Shown here: in pieces, positions 23,301 to 33,528 of the stretch
Position numbering within the stretch: the first letter of the stretch is position 1
How the letters are laid out: the number at the start of each line of letters is the position of its first letter
NCBI GenBank assembly: GCA_949128115.1
Contig: OX421963.1
Location: 90,343,602 to 90,407,601 of the forward strand
Length of the DNA: 64,000 nucleotides
From: Anaspis maculata
Taxonomy: Eukaryota > Arthropoda > Insecta > Coleoptera > Scraptiidae
Direction of reading: 5' to 3'
The notes under the pieces: model-generated
Database searches by the model: none
What the model was told of the DNA's origin: nothing
What the model saw: the letters and a program-made list of their open reading frames with translations, nothing else
Position numbers and translations under genes: made by a program

Positions 23301-24128
23301 CAGTGGCAGTCTAAAGTATGAACATTTTCAATTAAAAATAACCAACATGTTCCCAGTTATTTCATTTATATATTTTTTTATGATACCGAAGAGCAAATGA
23401 TCTACCAATATCTATCATTCAAGTAATTCGTCATCCGTGTTTTCTTGAAATATTGAAGAATAGTCAAAATAGTTGGACAAAAGTATTGAAACTTCACCAA
23501 ATTAAGCAATAACAATAAAATGTTGTGTGAAAAAAATCAATATTTTGCGCTATATCCTTTTGTTTCTAAGACAGCTTGACAATGTCTCGGCATGAAATCC
23601 ACTGAATTTGCACAAATTAGGCATCTTCGCCTATTTTCCTTGAACATCATTGAACAGGGTTTCCTAGTTGGTGATGTTATGTTTCCTTATCCGCCTGTTC
23701 AGATGCTTCCAAAGATGCTCTGTTGGGCTTAGATCTGGTGACTGAGACGGCCAATTCAAAACTGCCACGCTTATTTGTCCTGTCACCAATTTTGATGAGT
23801 TTTATCCATGCTTCAAATCGTTGTCTTGCTGGAATATCCAGCGCAGTGGCATTTCTTCTTGAGCATAAGGCAGCTTGAGAGACCGTGAGAAGACATTTGA
23901 ACCAACTGGGCCTTTTCGGAAGAGTCATTGTTGGAAAATCGCAAACAGCATGTTCTAAAACGTCCTGCTGGTAGACGGTTTCACATAAAGCACCAGATTT
24001 CAACCGTTGAGCATGACGGAGGTACGTGATGGCGTGAGGGTTCTTTTCAAGATCTGGTACTGGGCCGTAGATAAGGATAAATGGTAAAATGGATAGATTC
24101 ACGTATGGACATATTTTGAACAACACCA
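23301..24128 (-). pseudogene. Tc1-like transposase relic
   Basis: The minus-strand frames read FQQDNDLKH, then, after a stop, LNWPSQSPDLSPTEHLWKHL, the second and third catalytic-region motifs of Tc1/mariner transposases (DDE/D). Stops and frameshifts break it. The element's terminal CAGTGGCAGTCTAAAG starts at 23301. An inverted fragment of the same transposase follows on the other strand. Confidence 0.8.
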
Positions 24129-24290
24129 TGTTGCCTTATGCTCAAGAAGAGGTGCCACTGCGCTGTCAGCAAGACAACGATTCCAAGCATGCATCACAGC
24201 TCATGAGAATATGGTTAAAACAAAATAGTTGAAGTTTTCAAGTGGCCGTCTCAATCACCAGATCTAAGCCCAACAGACATAAATGGAAAC
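24120..24290 (+). pseudogene. Second Tc1-like transposase fragment, inverted
   Basis: The plus strand reads CQQDNDSKHASQLMRIW and then, frameshifted, KWPSQSPDLSPT. This is the same region as the minus-strand relic next to it, so two copies of one family lie in opposite orientation. Confidence 0.75.
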
Positions 24291-24610
24291 GCTTGATACT
24301 TAGCCAGGTTCCTACGAGAAGATTAGTTCAAAATGGGCAAGAATATAAAAAATAAGAGTTGCAAGTAGTAGTGTCAAGTGTTTCTCCATTTATGAGCCCG
24401 CCAATGTAACTAATTCTTGGTGGTAGGTACTTGCTCAATGATGGTCAAGTTCGAATATAAAACGGCAAAAATAGCCTGAATATTACTTGAATGATGAAAC
24501 GTGAAGTTGGCAACAGTATCCTTAACCCTTTACCGCTGCCCCAAGTTTAACCCACACATTTGTAAAAATAAGTCAAGATTTTTTTAAGCAATATTCAAAC
24601 CTTGTTTCAG

Positions 24611-24805
24611 AATCCATCTTTCCACATGAGCGTGGGCTGGTGGCTAGGCGATCGCGAAGAAGAACTATCATTGTTGCTGCCTGAAATCAACCGGCATCGA
24701 CGAGAAGTGCTGCACAACTCGTCTCTGGAAAAATCCTGGTCGGTGTGCATGACGAGCGTAGTTTGTAAGACGGGCAATAAATTATTCGAAATCCAATTGA
24801 ATTGA
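24611..24805 (+). CDS. USB1: USB1, exon 4 with second catalytic HxS motif
   Basis: Starts after CTTGTTTCAG (24610) in frame with exon 3 (FYD then NPSFHMSVGWWLGD). HMS is the second HxS motif of the active site. The exon ends GNKLFEIQLN and TGA at 24803-24805. The stop codon of the most distal lola exon lies 57 bp away on the opposite strand, so the two genes' 3' UTRs probably overlap. Confidence 0.92.
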   Translation, partial: NPSFHMSVGWWLGDREEELSLLLPEINRHRREVLHNSSLEKSWSVCMTSVVCKTGNKLFEIQLN

Positions 24806-24862
24806 GAGAATTTAGATTTTTTATTGTTCAAATTATTTACGATATTTATTTTCTATTGGTTT

Positions 24863-25089
24863 TTATTTCGAGACGAACCCCGAAACGTATTCCAATTCCA
24901 AATCGTTCTTGTTGTGTCTGAACAAGTGCTGTTTCAAGTTACACTTGACCTTGGTCAGGAAGTCGCATCCGGGCCTGGAACACTTGAAGAGCGGCTGCTT
25001 GCCGCACTCGAATTTCTTGTGGCGATGCAGGGACGGGGCGTGTCTGTAGCGGCGGCCGCAGTTGGCACAGGCAAAGGATTTGCTGTAGA
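24863..25089 (-). CDS. lola: lola alternative last exon K (most distal), zinc-finger pair
   Basis: Terminal exon of a lola-type transcription factor isoform; the BTB exons lie outside the window. The acceptor is CTTCAG at 25090. Two bases (TC) complete the codon from the common exon, and 74 residues follow. Finger 1 is C2HC: CANCGRRYRHAPSLHRHKKFEC. Finger 2 is C2H2 with unusual C-x4-C spacing (CSRPGC ... HLFRH). The stop is TAA at 24863-24865, and AATAAA follows within 20 bases. It converges with USB1. Length and phase match the other alternative exons. Confidence 0.88.
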
Positions 25090-25253
25090 CTGAAGAATAT
25101 CAAGAGTGAGAAAGTGGTATTTCTTGTAGAAAGAACAAAAAACACTACATAGATCATGCGGAGCTTGCAAGCTTGGGTTTAAGTTGGGAAAGTAATCTCA
25201 AAGCATCAGACCCACCGGGCAACGAGTGGCAACGACCATCAGACTATCGTGAT

Positions 25254-25297
25254 CCAGCAGACACGTGTTTCGACCTGTTCGGGTCTCATCGGTGTGG
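25254..25297 (-). ncRNA. Hammerhead ribozyme-like motif in the lola sense strand
   Basis: On the minus strand: stem I CCACA (25297-25293), core CCGATGA (U4 changed to C), stem II GACC / GGTC (25285-25282 with 25275-25272) around a 6-nt loop, core GAA, self-complementary ACACGTGT (25268-25261), C at the cleavage position (25260), and TGCTGG pairing back to CCACA with one bulged C. The triplet is GTC. The single core change is expected to reduce activity. It lies 165 bp upstream of lola exon K in the same transcriptional direction. Confidence 0.6.
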
Positions 25298-25921
25298 CAG
25301 CATTCGGGGATGCGGCTCGGCAATCTGAAAATCTAGACTACCTATATTTACATTCAAAGGGTACTTGTAAGTGAGACACCCGTGCGGCGCCATCTATTGT
25401 CGGCGTTCCGCAATGTGCATATGGAGCCAGCTTAAAACGCCGCTCGTGGTCTAGTTAAAGCGCAGTGGACTTCATCAAGCGTCCGATTGTGAACGGCGGC
25501 TGGCTATGAAATGACTCGCCGAAAATCAGAAAGTTGACTCAAGTCTGGAAGCTTTTATATTCGTAGAACGTCACCTCCGGCAATTACCAGTTGAGTTCTT
25601 GCTTTCGGACGAGCACATTAAGTCGCCCTCGATGATTGCCAATCGAGTCCTTGGCTAAGAACGAATACATCTAGTCGCCTTCGACAATGCTCAATTGGGC
25701 TTGTTCAAGCCCTATCGTTTACGTTTCCTTCCAAATGCCAAACAAACTAACAGAAACTTGCGACAATAATCACACATGAACTTTTGAATTTATTAATCGT
25801 AAAAAAGCATACCAACACCAGAATTATCAAAATACTCAAGTACTTAAGTACATACTTAAAAGTAAACACAAAGTTTAAAGAATAAGGCACTCTATAAGGT
25901 CACTCGCTTCTAAGCCAACAT

Positions 25922-26226
25922 TCAAGAAGCGCGACGACGTCTCGTGGCCTTGGCCTTGACGCGGTACTCGCTGGAAACCTGTATGGCCTTGTTGATTCTG
26001 TCGACGCCGGTTATGTTGTGCTTGGTCGACAAGTGGCGCTCGACGTGCGTCTTCTGGTAGCCCTTGTACGGGCACAGGGTGCACCCGAAATTCGGCATCC
26101 TCCCGCATTCGTACTTCATGTGCCGGGCCAGGGTCGATTTGGCGGCGTAAGTCTTGCAACAGTTGATGCACGCGTAGGCCTTGGGCGAGCCGAAATCATC
26201 GCCGAGGGCCACGTCGTCGGCGTCAT
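25922..26226 (-). CDS. lola: lola alternative last exon J, zinc-finger pair
   Basis: The acceptor is GCTTTTCCAG at 26227. Two bases (AT) complete the shared codon, then 100 residues. An acidic lead (DADDVALGDDFGS) precedes finger 1, CINCCKTYAAKSTLARHMKYEC (C2HC), and finger 2, CTLCPYKGYQKTHVERHLSTKH (C2H2). A basic tail with RVKAKATRRRRAS follows. The linker ECGRMPNFGC is the typical lola linker. GC content is clearly higher than in the flanking DNA, as for other intact exons. Confidence 0.9.
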
Positions 26227-26639
26227 CTGGAAAAGCACTAGGTTACAAAAAAGCCCGTTGGATAGAAAAGAGCAAGGACCTTCACCGAATACTACCCTCT
26301 AAGCGTCTACAGCCTACACGTGCGTTAGTCACAACCGTAAGTATTTTATTAACTGTTATTATAGGGGAGTCTACTATTTTGTCTGAGTAGAGAGTTCCAG
26401 TCAAGCGCGTTAGAATGCGCAGGCGCGTTGAAATGCGCATGCGCATTGGCCTTTTGATTGAGAGTTGTCAACTGGAACTGCACCCAGTTGGAAAGTTAAC
26501 TGCGAGATCATTACAATTCGCTTTTAATAAATCAAGAAAATGTATCTGCAAATATTTTATTAACAAAACACAAGAAATTTCATTGTTCACTGGGGTAGAA
26601 AAAGACGTGCTGGTGCTTTTCCCGTTGGCGGAATGCCGT

Positions 26640-26810
26640 GGCGAGGCTAAACGCCTGGCCCGCGAGTCTTTCCAGCGCGTTTCCATCTGGCGAACCGACG
26701 AACCGTACGTGTCAACAAGGTTTCTTGCCGCAGTAGTACAGCAAGTGTCTGTCTAGTGTCCTCTCATGTTAATATACTTGAAACAATAACATCTTATTGC
26801 GTTAATCTGA
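26640..26810 (-). pseudogene. Decayed lola-type finger exon
   Basis: The minus strand reads RTLDRHLLYYCGKKPC followed at once by a stop. This matches the end of finger 1 plus linker of lola exons (RHxxYxCGKxP). Upstream, CYCFKYIN is in a different frame, where the first CxxC should be. A frameshift and a stop make it non-functional. Confidence 0.45.
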
Positions 26811-27422
26811 TCTGTAACTTGAAGAACTATATACTTGGCACCGTGAGTTGAGTCGGTGATCGGTGGCTTGAAACAAATGAATCTGGTCGCGTCAATTGAG
26901 CCTGTGGTTTCAAACAAGTATAGCTGGTCGCGTCAATAGGGTCTGGCTGTAAAGAAATACATCTGGTCACGTTGAAATGTGTGCATTTTCAGGTGAGCAA
27001 AAACATTGATTTTTTTTAAAACATGAAGGTCTAATTTGGTTCTATTGTTGTCCCAGAGAAGCGAAACTGAGCTTGAAGTGATCGTAATGAATGATCGCTT
27101 TGACGATGAGTTGGTTCTTATACAATTTTTCCTCCAAACTGGATCTCGGAATCCAAATCATCGTCGCGCCAGGCAGTCAGGATAATACATGTGAGATTGA
27201 CTGGTATCAGAAAAAAAACTCTAGTTTCTGACACCAGTTGAAGACTTATTATTACTCGGGCACGGGCCCTATCCTCCCGGATAGTATTGGCTCACTTGCT
27301 TGACAGTGCGTTACCTACCTGTCGTTGCATCATCTTGTGTTGACTCAAATTATTCCTTCGTGTTAACTCGTCAAGTTATCTATGTTCACTCTAGACATGT
27401 CTCTGGCTCCCTTTATTTGAGC

Positions 27423-27720
27423 CTATGCTTTCAAGTCAAACAAGTTCAAAAATAAATAGACAAGTTGAATGAATGCACAAATGGAGCAATTCAGTAGTCG
27501 TAACGGTAACGGTTCTGAAGCAACAGGAATAGTGAAGTTGTGGGTTGTAGGATAAGGCCATCTGGTCGTCGTCCAGGAACCACTCAAGCCATTCTCAACA
27601 ACGTATTCCCAGACGATTTTCAAGTTTGTTGCGACTTTGTTTACATGTTCCAAGTAATAAAAGTAATCCATGTTCCTTGCGCCGGATTCAGAATTGCAGA
27701 TAATTTTCAACAATTAACAT
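27423..27720 (-). pseudogene. Possible decayed lola-type finger exon
   Basis: A 96-codon frame includes NKVATNLKIVWEYVVENGL, then WPYPTTHNFTI. It resembles a lola finger pair in which the cysteines and first histidine have been lost (compare TNLKRHWxYxC). No acceptor was identified with certainty, and the key zinc ligands are missing. Confidence 0.3.
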
Positions 27721-27865
27721 TTTTTTTATGGGAAAAGAAAACAACAATTCTTATATTACAGAACAATTAAAAAACTAATATTAAAAACAAAACTAACGGA
27801 ATGAAAACTAGATCGCTGTGTATCATGGCGTTTCCGTCATGCAGGCCACTTTCAGCTCGAAACAG

Positions 27866-27945
27866 ATTTCAAATCTACCGCGTTAAGACCGCGGTAGCGG
27901 TACCGCGATGGCGGTAGATTTCAAATCTACCGCCGCGCATTTGAA
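27866..27945. repeat. GC-rich hairpin
   Basis: AGATTTCAAATCTACCGC occurs twice (near 27867 and 27917), the second after GCGG. Between them lies a run of CGCGGTAGCGGTACCGCG-type self-complementary text. It can form a strong hairpin beside the foldback element. Confidence 0.6.
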
Positions 27946-27967
27946 ATACAAGGGCAAGCGTCACTGC

Positions 27968-29042
27968 CTATTCGCGATTTAAATTAATTTTTCCCGCCAC
28001 AAAATGGCTGCGAAAGGCGGAATTCAACTGACAGTCCGAGGTGACATGAGATGTCACACTCACAACTCAAAACCTCACTTTTATTCATCAGTCATCCACC
28101 ACTCAGTGTTTACTGCTTACTCCAGTTTACTCTCGGCTTGGCTTCCTAGTGTGGTCCCAGTTCCCAGATAGTGCGTCTGTTTGCTGTATTCTAGTTTTGC
28201 GTGTGAATTTGAAGTGATTGTTGTGTTTAGTAGTATTACTGTATCTCATCGACCATCGTTAGTCACAGAACGTGAACTAGGAAACTTTGATGGATAAGAG
28301 AAATTGAAAGAAGACTGGGCTCAACAAGCTGTACCCGAATGACACCAGCTCCTAAACGTCCATGAAGCACCTTTTGGAACTTCAACAGGGTTCGCACAGG
28401 TCCCGGACGATGTGCTGATTTGTTTTACCAGTGGGAGCTTACCAAATTCCCCGAATGTGATTGTCGCTTGAAAAACCAGACAGTACAACACGTCACATTT
28501 GCGTGGCCTTCACGCGCATACCAGGTTTCTCTAGAGGTCTTCGTGAAGGTGACACCTGAAGCTTCCGATTGCCTGGGGAATTTGGACTTGGACTTACAAC
28601 TTCTTGCCAAAATCAGTCCATTTACCTGTGGTAGTTGTTCCATATAGAACTATGTGGTTTGTATTTACTACTGCTTCACCTTCCACAAAGTTCCGGGAGC
28701 TTGGAGAGGCGGCACGCAAATAATTGCAAATCTCTTCCAACGACAAGCGAATACCTCCCATAACAGTCGTAATAAGAACAAATAACACAACAATCATTTA
28801 AATTTACTCGCAAAACTAGAATACAGCAAACAGACGCACTATCTGGGAACTGGGACCACACTAGGAAGCCAAGACGAGAGTAAACTGGAATAAACAGTAA
28901 ACAATGAGTGGTGGGTGATTGATAAATAAAAGTGAGGTTTTGAGTTGTGAGTGTGACATCTTATGTCACCTCGGGCTGTCAGTTGAATTCCGCCTTTCGC
29001 AGCCATTTTGTGGCGGGAAAAATTAATTTAAATCGCGAATAG
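27968..29042. mobile_element. Foldback element in lola intron
   Basis: Ends CTATTCGCGATTTAAATT and AATTTAAATCGCGAATAG. The left arm (27968 to about 28245) and right arm (about 28785-29042) are inverted copies with roughly 10% difference. The 540-bp loop has short frames on both strands without recognisable domains. It ends 91 bp past the lola exon I stop codon, so that transcript's 3' UTR may run into it. Confidence 0.8.
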
Positions 29043-29133
29043 TGATTGTTGAACCGGCCTCTTTTAACGCGCCAAATTTGAAACTCGGAGTCGCCAAAGC
29101 AATCTTCACAAGGATTAGGACAATAACGACGAT

Positions 29134-29372
29134 TTATGGCGAAGGCAAGCTGATGGTTTTTGGCTGGTGTTTCAAAAGCACGTGCTTGTCGAAACTTTTC
29201 TTTTTCTGGTATTTCTTCGTGGCTTTCGGGCAGTATTCGCACACAAAGTTGTTTCGCGCCTTCTTCAGTGCCGGTCGTCTGCCGCAGGCCTTCTTATTGT
29301 GTCTCTGCAAAAACCCCTTTCTTTTGTACGCTTTGGGACAGGACGAGCATTTGAAGAGTTCAGGAAGCGAGT
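29134..29372 (-). CDS. lola: lola alternative last exon I, zinc-finger pair
   Basis: The acceptor is GTAATTCCAG at 29373. Two bases (AC) complete the codon, then 78 residues. Finger 1 is CSSCPKAYKRKGFLQRHNKKAC (C2HC). The linker is longer than usual and basic (GRRPALKKARNNFV). Finger 2, CEYCPKATKKYQKKKSFDKH, carries three extra residues between the cysteines and histidines. The stop is TAA at 29134-29136. The very lysine-rich fingers set it apart from its neighbours. Confidence 0.87.
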
Positions 29373-29442
29373 CTGGAATTACGAAAGGAACACCACTGTT
29401 AGTTAAAGTCAGAAGAAGCTTATCATTTCACCATTTATTCTA

Positions 29443-30692
29443 ATCGAATAATTCGAGAGTATCGACATGTATTCAACATGAACATAGCCAATAAGCATAG
29501 TATTAACTAAAACTAGAACGTAATGAAAAGAACGGAAAAACAAACCACAAAAATGGAAGAAACTGGAACAAAGAACAAAAGAATGAGATATTTTTTATGA
29601 AACACTTCATCTTGTTGCTAGCGCACGTAGCAGTCACCTTGATTTGCGAAATAGCAGTGTGTCATTTCTTTTATATCCCACACCGTTTTAGTAAAGAAAA
29701 GTTTCGACTCAAAACAGACTCATGCACTGCAATTTCATTATTGATTTTATTCAACGTCATAACAATCTTGTTACCAATTACTTATTATAGAGCTTAAAAT
29801 CATAAAATTGAATTAAAAATAAGTTTGCTAAGTTTTTCATGATTGTAAAATGTTGCAGTTAGGTAATTCTTGAGTACGTATATACGTTGTTTCAGAAATA
29901 TTGCTATCCCAGTAGGTCATGAAAATCTAAATGCAGCTTTAGATTTAGTTACAAAAAACGTCAAATCAAAAGTGTAAATCTCGTGGAAACTTCATTATTT
30001 ATTTTCAGGTTATAAGTCAGATCTTTCACTCCTTTCAGTCAGAAAGTATTTCTACATTTTTTATCGAGTATTACGTGCGGCACCCCATTCAAGGTGCACT
30101 TGAAGAAAGATACATGCAGTTTTGATTTCGAACCGTCTCTGTTTTCGATCTCAGGACTAAAAAAAATAGGCACCTGGGGAGTCAGCAGATTTCGTTCTTG
30201 CCACAGTCTCAATCAACATTGTCCACATATCACACAGGTATAGATAGTAAAGCAGTAAAGCAAACTCCATGGCCTTGAGAGGGATCAGATATCAAGGAAG
30301 ATCTGCTTCGAAAGCCGAGTTACGCTGTTCTACTTCAACTGAGCCTTTTAGTGAAGACAGAAGCACAAAATCTGGTAGGATATGGCACAACAGACTGTAC
30401 TGTACCTACTCTTTTGATTGAAAACGGGCGCCTGGCTGATTTTTTTCTCGACTGGGCCCAGGGATCCACGGCTACTTTTTGGTTGTAAGTAGTGACAAAC
30501 CTTGGCTTCTTTTTTGCCAGTATGCGTTTGACCGTGCTGTACGTTACTAAAGATCAAAGCAACGCGCTGAATGCTGGCAGCTGCATTGTTGGAATCTCTG
30601 AAGAGTTCTTCGTAACAGCGTCAAAGTATTTCACGTTCTCTCGCAGATAAACGAACTGGATCCCCACACATGGCGTGAAAATTATCAGGTAA
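29443..30692. other. lola intron without recognised exon
   Basis: AT-rich and without any acceptor-plus-finger arrangement. A 66-codon frame at 29597-29797 is hydrophobic but shows no start context or relatives. Confidence 0.4.
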
Positions 30693-30916
30693 TCAAAACC
30701 AATGAAAGAACAACACAACAGTAACAGTAGGTATAACGTAACAGGAACAACAGTAACTGTATAAGTAACACGTACAGATTCTTAAAACTTGCGTTGATAG
30801 GTGCTTGATACGATTTTCTTTCCAAAAGCTATCTAGGTGGACAGAAACATGACAGTTTGGACAACAGTAAAAAACTTTGCGGTTGATTTTGATTGACATG
30901 TCACACTGACTTGGGA
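30693..30916 (-). CDS. Candidate lola alternative last exon with a single atypical finger
   Basis: TATTGTTTTAG precedes 224 bp that start with two leftover bases (TC) and then an open frame of 73 codons. Phase and length match the array exactly. The sequence contains FYCCPNCHVSVHLDSFW followed by NRIKHLSTQ, a finger-like segment with one regular CxxC but irregular histidines. The C-terminus is cysteine- and hydrophobic-rich (CTCYLYSYCCSCY). Either a diverged isoform exon or a decaying one. Confidence 0.35.
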
Positions 30917-31033
30917 CTAAAACAATAAACGTTTTAGAACTAGACAAAGCTAAAGCGACTTTTACCATATACTTCCAATGCCTACTGAGATAGCAATCAA
31001 TCTGAAACAACGTATAAAAGTTCAGTACAAATT

Positions 31034-31272
31034 TCAGTCGAATACGTCTATATTTTTTCGCAGCAATTCCTCGGAGACGTCGTCGATTTGATGTCTGACT
31101 TTGTAGTGCCTCTTCAAATCGAAGCGTCTCTTGCAAGTCTGCTTGCACAATTTGCAAGGGAAAGGCATGTCGTCCTCTTTGCCACAGCCGTAGTACTTGT
31201 GCGACGAGAGGCTCCTTCGGTTTTTGAAATTTCTGTTGCAAACCGTGCACCAAACGGCATTTTCATCGAATT
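31034..31272 (-). CDS. lola: lola alternative last exon H, zinc-finger pair
   Basis: The acceptor is TTTGTTTCAG at 31273. Two bases (AA) complete the codon, then 78 residues: FDENAVW, finger 1 CTVCNRNFKNRRSLSSHKYYGC, linker GKEDDMPFP, finger 2 CKLCKQTCKRRFDLKRHYKVRH, and the tail QIDDVSEELLRKNIDVFD. The stop is at 31034. Both fingers keep all zinc ligands. Confidence 0.9.
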
Positions 31273-31562
31273 CTGAAACAAAAACACCTTCATTATCATT
31301 ATCACATTGAAATAGCATTTCATTTGTAAGTAGGTCAGTCAAATGGGGTAGTTTCTACAGAGGTGGACTATTACCAGCGAATCTCACCCAGAAATTCGTT
31401 GGCTCAAAGTGATCCGTAGCTCAGAAGGAGATTGGGGTGAGTTGACCTTTTAGCTATTCTCGTTAATTGCCTCTAGTCAACTCGCGAAGATGTCGCAGGT
31501 CACTACACGAGAATGAATAACGAATTTGCCTTGTTGAACGTTTTCGCATATGAAGGACAATT

Positions 31563-31586
31563 ACACACACACACACACACACACAG
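31563..31586 (+). repeat. (AC)n microsatellite
   Basis: Twelve uninterrupted AC units in a lola intron. Confidence 0.95.
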
Positions 31587-31987
31587 ATAAAGAACACAAT
31601 CACAGATTAATATTTCTAAGTTTAATAAAAATTATATGATAGCTATGTACAATTTAGTTCAAGTTCGTTGAATATAGTAGAAATAAAATATAGCGGCGAT
31701 CGGCCGTCTTTAGATAAATGAGAGCTTCGGAGACAAATCTATAGTAAGCGCGAATGATACGAGATATATCCCGTGGAAGTCGATTGATACCAATTCATTT
31801 GACAAAGGTTATTAGGGATCAAGCTACCGGAAACGCGAGTTCGAACTTTCGTTTTCACAACGCGAAATTTAGATAGATACAACACAACGATACATTGTAG
31901 TTCACACGACGATAACAATGATAACCATATACAACGTGAATATAATAAAATAATATCACCCAACGAAGATAAAAAAGGATATACGTA

Positions 31988-32141
31988 CGATCGCACGCAA
32001 AATAAGCGGAGACAGTGTTTCGCGCGGAGTGTACCGATTTTATGAGTTTTGGCTTGGTGTCACAGTGACAAGAAGGCTAAAATTCAATAAATCAGTACAC
32101 TCCGCGCGAAACACTGTCTCCGTTTATTTTGCGCGCGATCG
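31988..32141. mobile_element. 154-bp hairpin MITE
   Basis: Near-perfect inverted arms of about 53 bp starting CGATCGCACGC and ending GCGCGCGATCG, with about 48 bp of loop. TA lies on both sides (31986-31987 and 32142-32143), which fits a Tc1/mariner-type MITE. Confidence 0.8.
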
Positions 32142-32889
32142 TAGATTCACTTCCTACAAATTTTCATAACCGTGCGGTCCACCAAAGCGGTCGGATATCT
32201 TGCCAACGTACGTCAATGATTTTGCCAACTTGATCATGGAAGACTCGTTCAGCGACGGAGAAAGACTGTCTTTGTCTTGTCCAAATCGTATCAACGATGA
32301 TAGTGGTATGCGAAATTTGACGTCTTGAGCGTCTGGAACGATCTCGAATTGGTGTGGCGGCTTGAGCGGATGAAGTAAAGTTTTTCAGTTACAGCGGCTA
32401 CAGATGTATTCAGGGGCTATTGTCGACACCACAAGTGTATTTCCCAAATGCACTCGGCACATATATTAGTATGTGTGAATGCGATGCGAAACAAATCTAT
32501 TTACGTACACACAGTGGATTCTGATGGCCTAAAATCAATGAGCATTTTTAACGGACGGATATTTGAAAAATCTAGCTTACCGTTTGATTCGTGAGTCAAT
32601 TTCCAACAATTACAATTTTCTACGGTATTCGTACTATACTGCATGTACACGTGATCGATAAAGCTGCGAAAATGTATGATAATTTTGGGACGATTTAATT
32701 GGAATTCACCAGCGGGCATACGGCACCGTTTTCGACGTGAAATCTCGACTAACAATGAGCGTTCTTTCTTTACGGAAAAAGTTTATCGCCCCTTATCGTA
32801 TTTCCAAAAACTTCTCTGCCTGTATTTTCGGTCCTGTTTCAGCCAGGTTTTATCTCTATTCTATTAACTACAGTACTCAACTACAGTAA

Positions 32890-33110
32890 CTACAATAAAG
32901 GATCTGAGTCGCCCTTTCCCTTCAGCATCTCATCTGTCGGTACAACTCCATGCTTCAAACCGTAGTGCGTTTTCAAATCGTAGCGACGCCTGCTGCGGTG
33001 ATTGCAATATTTGCACCAGAAAGCCTTGCCCTTGCCACAATCCAGGCTCTGGTGGGCCTTCATGGACGACAGAATTTTGAACTTTTTGCAGCACTGCGGA
33101 CAGGAAAAAT
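32890..33110 (-). CDS. lola: lola alternative last exon G, zinc-finger pair
   Basis: The acceptor is CTTTCTTACAG at 33111. Two bases (AT) complete the codon, then 72 residues: finger 1 CPQCCKKFKILSSMKAHQSLDC, linker GKGKAFW, finger 2 CKYCNHRSRRRYDLKTHYGLKH, and the tail GVVPTDEMLKGKGDSDPLL. The stop is TAG at 32890. The tail (VxPTxEM) resembles those of exons E and F just upstream, suggesting common origin. Confidence 0.9.
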
Positions 33111-33301
33111 CTGTAAGAAAGACAACAATTACAGAAGGAAACGGGCAAGATGAGAAGACTAAACTATACCGAGCCAGTGAGAAGAAAATGTGCTTCAAAA
33201 ACCAGATCAAGTATTGTTGCAGTTTTAATCTCTACAAGAAATAATAAACGAATGTAGCGAGAAATCTAACAAAACAAAATAGGTGCATAGAAACAGCAAC
33301 T

Positions 33302-33528
33302 TTATTGGAACCTTTCGATTTTGATTTTAACATATTCGAACATATCTGGGGTAGGCTGCACGTCGTGCTTTGTCATGTAATGCTTTTTCATATTGAATTT
33401 TCGATTGGTTCGATATCGGCAACGTTGGCAGGAGAAAATCTTGCGGTTTCTGCAGTCCTTCTTTTTGTGGGATTGCAGGGAAATGAGCGTTCCGTAAACT
33501 TTGTTGCAATTTGGACAGACGAAGCGTT
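33302..33528 (-). CDS. lola: lola alternative last exon F, zinc-finger pair
   Basis: The acceptor is CTTTTCAG at 33529, with AA left over, then 74 residues: CPNCNKVYGTLISLQSHKKKDC, linker RNRKIFS, CQRCRYRTNRKFNMKKHYMTKH, and the tail VQPTPDMFEY. The TAA stop overlaps the poly(A) signal: CAATAAA includes it. It is a tandem duplicate of exon E, with identical length (227 bp) and about 80% of residues identical. Most changes lie outside the ligand positions. Confidence 0.92.

Larger units (their letters stand above)
18918..24610 (+). other. USB1 intron 3, 5.7 kb, repeat-filled
   Basis: The intron separates the two halves of the USB1 active site. It holds a nested CAGG element (19077-22441), a small TTA-flanked MITE (22760-22986) and inverted Tc1-like relics (23301-24290). 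The borders are GTAAGT and TTTCAG. The gene is still intact, so all these insertions appear tolerated. Confidence 0.85.

Noticed and set aside
28420..28800. Gene in the loop of the 27968-29042 foldback
   Set aside because: Frames on both strands are short, overlap each other and lack recognisable motifs.
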